26,874 bases of DNA. Origin: JBBDWZ01 sp050732575. GTDB taxonomy: Bacteria; Gemmatimonadota; Gemmatimonadetes; Longimicrobiales; RSA9. Within the stretch, counting starts at the first letter, position 1. Every line of letters starts with the position of its first letter. This document shows, piece by piece, positions 1 to 7,204 of this stretch. The stretch covers positions 1 through 26,874 of the forward strand of contig JBOHRF010000040.1 of assembly GCA_050732575.1 (NCBI GenBank), written 5' to 3'. The notes under the pieces were generated by a model, which had not been told where the DNA came from, ran no database searches, and saw only the letters and a list, made by a program, of their open reading frames with translations. Made by a program: the position numbers and the translations under genes.

Positions 1-216
1 GGCCGAGCCAGGCTTCTGGCACTGGCAACCATCGGTGCGGCGGCATGCCTGGCGTTTCTGCTGGGCCGCGGGCATCAGCCCGTAGGGCCGTGTCAAGAAC
101 AGCCGCAGGAGTCCAACCAGCCATGCTCGACCCAGCAGTTGGGCGATTCGGTAACCGGTGACGGGGACGGCAATGTAAGCCGCCCTTTCACCGGTTATGA
201 ATTCGCGGCTACCTGA
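1..216 (+). CDS. Possible 3' end of a membrane-anchored protein (partial)
   Basis: Frame 1 is open from the window edge to a TGA at 214-216. It reads as a basic start, a hydrophobic stretch of about 18 residues (LLALATIGAAACLAFLLG) and then a polar Gln/Ser/Asp-rich tail. This fits a single-pass membrane anchor followed by a short extracytoplasmic tail. It would converge with the kinase gene and overlap its stop by about 20 bases. No family is recognised, and 70 open codons at high GC can occur by chance, so this is a weak call. Confidence 0.3.
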   Translation, partial: GRARLLALATIGAAACLAFLLGRGHQPVGPCQEQPQESNQPCSTQQLGDSVTGDGDGNVSRPFTGYEFAAT

Positions 217-1784
217 GCCACCTCGATGGCAAACGGCCGATGCTCGGGCCGCTTGTTTAGACAACGTCCGATCAGTTCCGCCAGATCCTTATCCGTTTCC
301 GGCCGCAAATCCGTCAGGACGCGTTGCTCCGCCTTCATGTGTGCCAGCACCAGATCCACCGCCGTTCTGGCTTCAAACGGCAGCCGACCCGAGACCAACT
401 CGAACCCCACCACTCCCAGACTGTAGATGTCGGATCGTTCGGTAACCGCCTCGCCTTGCAGCTGCTCCGGACTGGCATAGGCTGGCCAGCCCAGCACCGT
501 GCCAGGAAGGGTAAGCGCAACGTCATCCCGTTCGGCCGCTTCGATCAAGGCCGCCGTACCGAAATCCGTGAGCGTGACATTCCCGGTTAGCCGATCGTAA
601 AGCACATTGGCGGGCCTGACATCCCGGTGAACAATGCCCAGCCTGTGGGCCGCCGCGAGTCCGGATGCGATCTGTTTGATGGCCCGTCGCGCATCAGCAA
701 TGGGCAGCGGACCCTGCGCGGCCAGGCGGTCTTCCAGCGAGCCGCCGTCCACGTAAGGCGAGACCAGGAACGGCGTTCCATCTTCAAGCACACCCACTCG
801 AAAGATGGGCGCAACATTGGGGTGCTGGATGCGGGCCGCCGCCTTCGCCTCACGCTCGAATCTCCGGATCAACACCGAATCGAGCTTTGACTCGGGCGCC
901 AGGACCTTCACCGCCACCAGACGACCCAGATTTTTCTCGCGCGCCAGGTACACCCGACCCACTGTTCCCTTGCCGATGAGTCGGACCACCTCGAGGTCAG
1001 CCGGTAGCCCCTCGTTCGGGTGGTCGGCTTTCTTCGCGCGAGCCAATTCCTGTTTCTCGGCCGCGGCCGGCGCCACGGGCAGCGTACCGGCGCGAAGCGC
1101 TGCGCCCAGCTGAAGCAACTCGGGCAGCGGCTCGAGCTCTTCGCGGCGCAGGACTTCTTCGAAGAACGTGAAGTGCCTGAGGGCCTCCGCCCGCTGTCCG
1201 GTCTGGGCCAGAAGTTCAATCAACCTTTGATGCGCTTCATCATCGAGCGGTTCGAGCTGGGCCCAGCGCGTGGCCAGCTCCACGGCTCCCCTGATGTCCT
1301 GGGCGCGCACGCGTTCGGCCAACGCTTCCCGCCGTGCACGTCTGTGCAGCCGTGCCACGTGCGCGCGGCGGCCATCCACCCAGTTCTCGAATCCGCTGGT
1401 GGGCGCCAGATGCACACCATGCAGGAAACCGCCCTGGTAGGATGCCAGCGCTTCGCCAAATCGTTCCGTTTCGATGGCACGTTCGAACTGCGCTATGTCC
1501 GTCGTCAGATCGTGCCGAGCTACCAGTGAGTCGCCGCGCGCCTCGAAGCAGTCTTCTCCCAGTTCCTGCTTCAGCTCGTACAGCGTTTGACTCAGTGTGT
1601 GGCGACCTTTCTCATCGCGACGTTCCGGCCACAAAAGGCCAAGCAGCGTGTCACGCGTGGCCGAGCGTTCCACGGCCAGGTAAAGCAGGAGCGCGGCGGG
1701 TCGGCGGCGGTTGTGCAGTGAGACAATTTCACGGTCATTGGCAAGGAACTGCAGCAGCGGCATGGTTGCAACACGAATCGCCAT
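195..1784 (-). CDS. BTAD transcriptional-activator / Ser-Thr kinase fusion protein
   Basis: A 529-residue soluble protein. Residues ~10-90 resemble the winged-helix DNA-binding part and ~95-235 the helical BTAD part of SARP/AfsR-type regulators. Residues ~262-525 are a Hanks-type kinase: glycine loop GKGTVG at 271-276, ATP lysine K293, catalytic HRD at 386-388, N393, DFG at 407-409 and an SPE motif near 438. The catalytic loop reads HRDVRPAN, so the usual lysine two residues after the Asp is Arg390. There is no membrane segment. The ATG at 1784 lies 15 bases after the stop of the upstream kinase gene, so the two are probably co-transcribed. I infer that phosphorylation is coupled to transcriptional control in one chain, perhaps downstream of the membrane kinase. 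The family is known; partner and targets are not. Confidence 0.88.
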   Translation of the reverse strand: MAIRVATMPLLQFLANDREIVSLHNRRRPAALLLYLAVERSATRDTLLGLLWPERRDEKGRHTLSQTLYELKQELGEDCFEARGDSLVARHDLTTDIAQFERAIETERFGEALASYQGGFLHGVHLAPTSGFENWVDGRRAHVARLHRRARREALAERVRAQDIRGAVELATRWAQLEPLDDEAHQRLIELLAQTGQRAEALRHFTFFEEVLRREELEPLPELLQLGAALRAGTLPVAPAAAEKQELARAKKADHPNEGLPADLEVVRLIGKGTVGRVYLAREKNLGRLVAVKVLAPESKLDSVLIRRFEREAKAAARIQHPNVAPIFRVGVLEDGTPFLVSPYVDGGSLEDRLAAQGPLPIADARRAIKQIASGLAAAHRLGIVHRDVRPANVLYDRLTGNVTLTDFGTAALIEAAERDDVALTLPGTVLGWPAYASPEQLQGEAVTERSDIYSLGVVGFELVSGRLPFEARTAVDLVLAHMKAEQRVLTDLRPETDKDLAELIGRCLNKRPEHRPFAIEVAQVAANS

Positions 1785-1799
1785 ATCCCGAGCCTCGCT

Positions 1800-3290
1800 T
1801 CATTGAATCCGTTCCAGGGACCGGATGCGCCAGGGTCCCGTGCTGCGATCGAAGATTACGCGGTGCACCTCGGGCGGTGCCGCGGCCTGCCGCGGCGGCA
1901 TCTCGAAACGTATCAGCAGATCGAATGCGCTGGCACCATCGGGGAGCGCACGGTGCCGCGCCTGACGACCCCAGGTGATGTTCTGATACTCGCGTTTCAT
2001 GAACCGGATCAGCGCGCTCTTGGCCCCTGGCAGGAAACTGCTCGATGCTGCCGCCAGCGCCACGGTATCGCGCGCGGCCATTACGCGAAATACCGCATCC
2101 ACGGCAGCAATCATTTGACTATCGGCTTTGGCCGCTTCCGAAACGGGATCGGCACCAGCTGGCCCCAGCGCTGGCTGCCCGGCTCGCCCTGCACCGCCGC
2201 CCCGCCTGGGCGCGGGACGTTCGTTCGCCGGCCTGGGCGGACCCGCACTGTCAACGCTCGTCGTATCCGAGCTCTTTGTTAGAGGATTCGGCGGCGGTTC
2301 ATCCGGACGCAGGTCGATGAGTGCGCTCAACGACCCAACCACCAGCACGGTCGCAAGGGCCGCAACCGCCCGGGCGCGGCTGCGTTTCTGAGGAGCCGCA
2401 GCTGCCAGCCTCCCATTGACACCGGTTGCGGTTTTGGAAACGCCGTAGCCAGCCGGTTCTGAAGTTTCCAGAGCCCGCGCAAATTCGGCCGTCGTGGCGA
2501 ATCGATCGCTCGACTCGCGCGCCAGCGCCGTGGCCACCGCATCGGCAACCGACTCGGGTACATCCAAAGTCACCGCGTCCAGCCGCGGCGCGCTCGAGGT
2601 GATGCGCAACGCAATCGTAGCGGGCGCCGTTGCAGCAATAAACGGCGGCTTGCCCGCCAACATCTCGTAAACAACACATCCCAACGAGTACTGATCACTG
2701 CGCCCATCAATGGCCGTTTCGCCCACGGCCTGCTCCGGGCTCATATACGCGGGCGTACCAATGACAATCCCGGTTGCCGTCAGGTCAATGTTCAGGTTGC
2801 CACTTACCGCCTTGCCAATGCCAAAATCGGCAACCAGCGCGGCGCCTTCGTGCAACAGGATGTTCTCGGGCTTTATGTCACGATGCACGACGCCGCGCCG
2901 GTGTGCATAATCGAGTGCGGACGCCACCTCGCCTGCAATGCGCAGCGCTTCCTCTCTCGACATGCGCGGCTCGCGCCGCATCCGCTGACGCAGCGACTCG
3001 CCTTCCACGTGCGGCATCACATAGTAGAGAAGTCCGTCGATGCTTCCCGAATCGTGCAGAGGCAGAATGTGAGGATGCGTTAACTGCGCAGCCAGCTCAA
3101 TCTCACGCAAAAAACGATCGGCACCCGCCGCGCCCGCAATCTCCGGTCGCAACACCTTAAGGGCGACGGAACGACGATGTTTGAGATCCGAGGCAAGAAA
3201 AACCACCGCCATGCTGCCAGCACCCAACTCGTGCTCGACTGTGTAACGGTCAGCGAGTGATGATCGCACACGCTCGAACAGGGTCGGCAC
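1800..3290 (-). CDS. PknB-like transmembrane Ser/Thr protein kinase
   Basis: A 496-residue kinase with a GTG start. All key parts of an active Hanks kinase are present: glycine loop GAGSMA at 23-28, K45, HRDIKPEN with H136/D138/K140/N143, DFG at 155-157, and the activation segment ending GTPAYMSPEQ near 178-187. After residue ~285 comes a basic linker, one membrane helix at ~307-325, then a Pro/Gly-rich spacer and a C-terminal domain (~385-496) predicted outside the cytoplasm. That domain has no PASTA repeats and I do not recognise it; its position suggests signal sensing. It is first in a two-gene operon with the BTAD-kinase fusion. No strong ribosome-binding site precedes the GTG, so the start is probable rather than certain. 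Confidence 0.9.
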   Translation of the reverse strand: MPTLFERVRSSLADRYTVEHELGAGSMAVVFLASDLKHRRSVALKVLRPEIAGAAGADRFLREIELAAQLTHPHILPLHDSGSIDGLLYYVMPHVEGESLRQRMRREPRMSREEALRIAGEVASALDYAHRRGVVHRDIKPENILLHEGAALVADFGIGKAVSGNLNIDLTATGIVIGTPAYMSPEQAVGETAIDGRSDQYSLGCVVYEMLAGKPPFIAATAPATIALRITSSAPRLDAVTLDVPESVADAVATALARESSDRFATTAEFARALETSEPAGYGVSKTATGVNGRLAAAAPQKRSRARAVAALATVLVVGSLSALIDLRPDEPPPNPLTKSSDTTSVDSAGPPRPANERPAPRRGGGAGRAGQPALGPAGADPVSEAAKADSQMIAAVDAVFRVMAARDTVALAAASSSFLPGAKSALIRFMKREYQNITWGRQARHRALPDGASAFDLLIRFEMPPRQAAAPPEVHRVIFDRSTGPWRIRSLERIQ

Positions 3291-3623
3291 TCGTGGCTCG
3301 CAGGATCTCGGGTGGCAGCATCACACGTTACCTCGAGCCGCTGCAACCTGCCACCGCCCCGAGGCACGTCAGGCATACAATGCAGGCTCCGCATTAGATC
3401 GGCCAGACTGCCTTGCTACACGTCCACTCTCGACTACCCGCTGAATACAGGGGCCGAGCACAGTGCGCCGCCCTCCTTGCAGCACTTAGCAACGAGACGG
3501 CGCCGACAACGGAGTTGTGGCGCGCGCGCAACAGCAGAGGCTCAGACACCGGCACTGATATGGGCGGAACTGCCCTGGTTCACGGAAGCCACCCGGAGTA
3601 AACGTAGGTGTGGAACAGCAAAT
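3291..3623. other. Divergent intergenic region
   Basis: These 333 bases separate the minus-strand kinase operon from the plus-strand 3624 gene and must hold both promoters. The plus frame of the 3624 gene stays open back to 3312, but the extension has no protein-like composition (Arg/Thr/Cys-rich) and precedes a clear signal peptide, so I treat it as non-coding. I could not pick out convincing -35/-10 boxes. Confidence 0.5.
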
Positions 3624-5711
3624 ATGAGCAATGAAATCAATATGAGCGTTGTTTGGGGAAGGAAACGAAGCGGCTTGACGATTTCTTTGTTGTTGGCAGG
3701 TGCTGCAGCGCGGCCTGGCGCGGTGAGCGGCCAGGTTTCTTCGCCACCGTGGGTGTTTTTGGAATCGCCCAGCGAATGGGCGGTTTTGATGAGCCCGGGT
3801 TCGTCCTCTCCGCCGGCGCTGCAGGTGCAGCTGAACCAGCGCATCAGGATACAAGGCGACGCGTACCATCCGGCGGGGATATTCGAGATCCTGGTCGGCA
3901 ACGCGCGTGTGGAGCTGCAGCGTTCTGGTGACGGCACGAGTGCGCGGTTTGTGACTTTTCTTCCGCTCACGGTGCCGCAGCGCACGTTTACGATTCAAGT
4001 GCGTGGATACGCCGGTCAACCGTTCGAGGCGGTATACCCGCTGGTCTATGAAGACGATGAGGATTTGACCAAATACGCGCAGCCCTGGGCGGCGGCGGAT
4101 TCGGTTCAGTTATTGGTGGGGACGGATGACACGGTAGCCATTCGACTAGCGGCTCCCCCTCACGAGCGCGTACCGGCCAGGCATTTGACCTGGTCGACCA
4201 GCAACGCGGACGTGGTTACGGTGGACTCAGGCGGCGTGGTTCATCCGGTTACGCCCGGATCGGCTGCCATATACGTATCTGGCTTCGCTCAAAACCTCAC
4301 GTTTTCCGTTCGTGTCTACGACCAGCCTTCGGACGTCACGTTTCTGCCTGCGGATTCGCTGATCGAGCTGGTGTTTGGGCAAGGCCTGCGTCCGCGCGCC
4401 ACTCTGCATTACGCGAGCGGACAACTGGTGCGCAACCTGGTGCCGGAGCTGATCGGTCCGGACACGATCGTTCTGAAACGAGACGCGCCCGGCACGTTCA
4501 CGGCCATACGTACGGGCAGTACCATTGTGCGCGCGCAGTTTGGTGGGCGCACGCATCGCTGGATGGTGCGGGTACTGCCGCCCAGCATCCATATCGTCAG
4601 TGCCTACGGTGCCTTGCTGATTGGTCAACCGCAGACGCTGGCTGCGGTGAGACGTGACCGGAAGGGCGCTGTGCTTGGTCCGGCCGACGGCGTGACCTGG
4701 CAAGTGGCAGACTCAGGCGCGCTTTCCATCCGGGGCAATACTGCGCTCGGTCATCGCGCTGGACGTGCCTCCATCTCCGCAGCCATCACGACGGAAGCGG
4801 ACACGGCCACGCTCTTTGTGCTCGGTGATCTGCTCATTGCCGCCAAAGACGAACGCGGTAATGACATGCTGGCCACGGTGTCACTGCAGGATCGCCAAAC
4901 CCACCGCATTGGCCCCGACTCCGTGCGCGGTACCAGCCTTTCCCTTGCGCCGGACGGCCGACAAATCGTGTTCTCGGGCCGGGTCGCATCACGATCACCG
5001 CGTATCTACGTGATGGACACCGATGGTGGCAACCTGCGTCGCCTGATGCCGGATGCGTCGGGCATCCGTTCCCATGAAGAGCACTCACCGCGCTGGACCC
5101 ACGATGGCAGTCGCGTTGTCTTCGTGAGCAATCGAATGGGCAACTACGAGATCATGTCCGTTCGTACCGATGGCACTGACCTCCAGCGCGCCACCAGCAA
5201 CAGTGCCACGGACTGGCGCGTCAATGCGGCGCCCGACGTTCCCAAAATCGCGTTCGAGCGACTCGTGGGTGCCGGGGACGGCGATATCGTGGTCAGCATG
5301 GTCGATGGCACGGGCGAGGCGATTTATACACTGCCCAGGCCCATGCCCGACGTGCGCATCAGCGAAAGCAAGCCAGCCCTTTTGCGCGGAGCCACGGCAC
5401 TCGTGTTTGCGCGCGGCGCACCCCGGCTGGACGAAGCGGCCGGACAGACCCTCACGCTGCTGGACCTGACCACCGGCCTGGTCACTCGCGATTTGGTGCC
5501 CGCCGTGCGCGACACGGAACTGGTGTTCGCCGTTTCACCCGACGGAACGCGCATCGCCTATCACCAGCGCAGCTCGGGCAGCAGAAGAAACAACGTCATT
5601 ACCATCATCGATTTGTCGGGCAACGTGCTCGGCAGTATCAGTGTCGGCCGCGTTCGCGAAATCGTGGAGATTTCCTGGGGCGCAACTCCTCCAACTACCA
5701 GAGAGAATTGA
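3624..5711 (+). CDS. Secreted Ig-like (Big2) and TolB/PD40-type beta-propeller protein
   Basis: A 695-residue protein. The start at 3624 is chosen because a signal peptide follows: basic WGRKR, hydrophobic core LTISLLLAGAAA, then a small-residue cleavage zone near VSGQ. Residues ~159-232 look like a bacterial Ig-like Big2 domain (TWSTSNADVVTVDSGG, then VTPGSAAIYV). A second Ig-like unit follows near 330-410. From ~430 the chain has PD40/WD40-like blades, with phrases such as SLAPDGRQIVFSG, IYVMDTDGGN, SPRWTHDGSRVVFVSN and MSVRTDGTDLQ. This is the TolB-propeller style common in secreted binding proteins. The next gene starts two bases after this stop, so the two are likely translated together and may act together at the outer membrane. 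No catalytic motif is seen. An alternative start is ATG 3642. Confidence 0.8.
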   Translation: MSNEINMSVVWGRKRSGLTISLLLAGAAARPGAVSGQVSSPPWVFLESPSEWAVLMSPGSSSPPALQVQLNQRIRIQGDAYHPAGIFEILVGNARVELQRSGDGTSARFVTFLPLTVPQRTFTIQVRGYAGQPFEAVYPLVYEDDEDLTKYAQPWAAADSVQLLVGTDDTVAIRLAAPPHERVPARHLTWSTSNADVVTVDSGGVVHPVTPGSAAIYVSGFAQNLTFSVRVYDQPSDVTFLPADSLIELVFGQGLRPRATLHYASGQLVRNLVPELIGPDTIVLKRDAPGTFTAIRTGSTIVRAQFGGRTHRWMVRVLPPSIHIVSAYGALLIGQPQTLAAVRRDRKGAVLGPADGVTWQVADSGALSIRGNTALGHRAGRASISAAITTEADTATLFVLGDLLIAAKDERGNDMLATVSLQDRQTHRIGPDSVRGTSLSLAPDGRQIVFSGRVASRSPRIYVMDTDGGNLRRLMPDASGIRSHEEHSPRWTHDGSRVVFVSNRMGNYEIMSVRTDGTDLQRATSNSATDWRVNAAPDVPKIAFERLVGAGDGDIVVSMVDGTGEAIYTLPRPMPDVRISESKPALLRGATALVFARGAPRLDEAAGQTLTLLDLTTGLVTRDLVPAVRDTELVFAVSPDGTRIAYHQRSSGSRRNNVITIIDLSGNVLGSISVGRVREIVEISWGATPPTTREN

Positions 5712-5713
5712 CC

Positions 5714-6646
5714 ATGAAGCTCATTTGCTCTGCCCTGATCGTTGGCGCAGCGCTCGGCACCGAATCCGTGGCAGCGCAGTTCTCATCCGAGTTCCCGGGC
5801 GTGCCGCGCGCCGCCGTGCCCTTGGCCGGTGCGCGCCAGAGCCGCAGTGAATTCGACTTGCTCTACTTCAATGTGCCCGCTGGCACCGGCCGTGATAGCC
5901 TGGCCGTTGGCATGCGCATCGGCCTCGGTCGCAGTTGGCGCATTCGGTCGCGCTTCGAGGTAGGCTTCGATTTCTCGTTGCTCGAGGGCATGCACGTGCG
6001 CGAGCGCCGCGCTAGCTCGTCAGCCGAAGCATTCCCGCATTACACGCGCGGTAACCTGGGCTATGGCTTGAAGGTGGGCGCCAAGTTCACTCCCCTTAAC
6101 GCGGTGTCACCCGAGGGATACGGCTACCACGCCGGCATCGGCGTCGCGTTCCAACCCTCGCTCGAGGCCGTGTTCGGAGTCGCTTTCGAGAGCGATACCA
6201 TCGAAACGGGTGGCGTGTTCGTCAAAAACACGGACGGTGCGGACAACGTCCTCAACGCCATCCCGCAGTCCATTCAAGTGGCCGCCATGGGCAGCTACCG
6301 GACACGACGAATTGCGCTGGATGGTGCCTTGCTGTGGGAAAAGACCGAGGAAACCTCGCCCATCATATTCCCCATTGAACGGTATTCCGGCGTGTCGCTC
6401 CATGTGGGCGCCAAATACCACCTCACACGGTCCATTGCGCCTGCGCTCCTGTTCTGGGGTGGCGGTGCTCCACCCTGGCGCGATCGCATCCTCAGCCGCG
6501 CTCCCGGCGAACAGGAATCGCAATGGGGTGTGGCCGTGAGTTTCGGCTCCAAGCCCGAAGCAGGAACGGACTTGATGCTCATGTCGCCTACCGGGTCGCT
6601 GAGCAACTCCGTGCGCCTCTACATCCGCGTGCGCTCCACCACCTGA
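5714..6646 (+). CDS. Outer-membrane beta-barrel-like protein
   Basis: A 310-residue protein starting at ATG 5714, two bases past the preceding stop. It has a typical signal peptide (MKLICSALIVGAALG, cleavage near VAAQ). The rest alternates polar and non-polar residues with many Gly and aromatic residues, for example RIGLGRSWRIRSRFEVGFDF and GVSLHVGAKYHLT, as expected of transmembrane beta-strands. It ends in a strand-like segment (SVRLYIRVRS) but lacks a perfect C-terminal aromatic. No named family is recognised. The tight coupling suggests that it anchors, exports or partners the propeller protein encoded just upstream. An in-frame TTG at 5708 would add only two residues. Confidence 0.72.
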   Translation: MKLICSALIVGAALGTESVAAQFSSEFPGVPRAAVPLAGARQSRSEFDLLYFNVPAGTGRDSLAVGMRIGLGRSWRIRSRFEVGFDFSLLEGMHVRERRASSSAEAFPHYTRGNLGYGLKVGAKFTPLNAVSPEGYGYHAGIGVAFQPSLEAVFGVAFESDTIETGGVFVKNTDGADNVLNAIPQSIQVAAMGSYRTRRIALDGALLWEKTEETSPIIFPIERYSGVSLHVGAKYHLTRSIAPALLFWGGGAPPWRDRILSRAPGEQESQWGVAVSFGSKPEAGTDLMLMSPTGSLSNSVRLYIRVRSTT

Positions 6647-6784
6647 GTCATCCCCGAATCGGGGCGCGCCTATCGCCTTCACGGTAGCCGCGCACCAGTC
6701 GAATCCCACGGCGCTCCCACATTCAACTGCTGGTAACCAGGACACGCGCCACACGGCACGTGGGACACGTAGGCCCTTTCCCAC

Positions 6785-6833
6785 TTGACAATCTAGTGGA
6801 CGGCGCCCATCTTCTTCACTAGGGCGTCTAGTA
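6785..6833 (+). promoter_or_regulatory. Candidate promoter and PadR operator upstream of padR-ADOP unit 1
   Basis: A perfect TTGACA lies at 6785-6790, with a weak -10 (CATCTT) 17 bases downstream at 6808-6813. Overlapping it are CTAGTG at 6793-6798 and its inverted partner CACTAG at 6817-6822, and a third related CTAGTA at 6828-6833. Inverted sites across the promoter fit autoregulation by the PadR protein encoded next. This is inference from the pattern only. Confidence 0.45.
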
Positions 6834-6846
6834 CAGAAGGAGGGAC

Positions 6847-7179
6847 ATGCCGGCCGCTCACACACCGCTGCTGCAGGGGACGCTGGACCTGATCGTGCTG
6901 CAGTTGCTGCAGGCGGAGCCGACCAATGGCTACGATCTGACGCTGCGCATACAAGCCACGACGCGCGCTGTATTGAACGTGAATGCGGGCTCGCTCTATC
7001 CGGCGTTGTACCGGTTGGAGCAGCGCGGGCTGATCCGGGCGGCATGGTCCAAGACGGACAACGGGCGGCGGGCCAAGGTTTATTCGGTAACGGGTACCGG
7101 GCGCAAGCATCTGGCCGATCAACGGGAAAGCTGGGAGCGTTTTTCGAGCGCTCTGGCAGCCATCCTTCGTGTGACCTGA
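6847..7179 (+). CDS. PadR family transcriptional regulator
   Basis: A 110-residue winged-helix protein. It opens with the PadR signature LLQGTLDLIVLQLLQ, then NGYDL and the recognition-helix region GSLYPALYRLEQRGLI, followed by the wing (KTDNGRRAKVYSVTGTGRKHL). A strong AGGAGG-type ribosome-binding site sits just before the ATG. The length matches the short PadR subfamily. The ADOP permease starts 25 bases downstream, the usual partnership in Acidobacteriota and Gemmatimonadota, where PadR probably represses the permease unit in response to an unknown ligand. Confidence 0.93.
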   Translation: MPAAHTPLLQGTLDLIVLQLLQAEPTNGYDLTLRIQATTRAVLNVNAGSLYPALYRLEQRGLIRAAWSKTDNGRRAKVYSVTGTGRKHLADQRESWERFSSALAAILRVT

Positions 7180-7204
7180 TGGGGAGCGCGGCCGCGAGGT
7201 GATC

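Noticed and set aside
6652..6664. CCCCGAATCGGGG as terminator after the barrel gene
   Set aside because: The stem leaves almost no loop and no T run follows, so a rho-independent terminator is doubtful.
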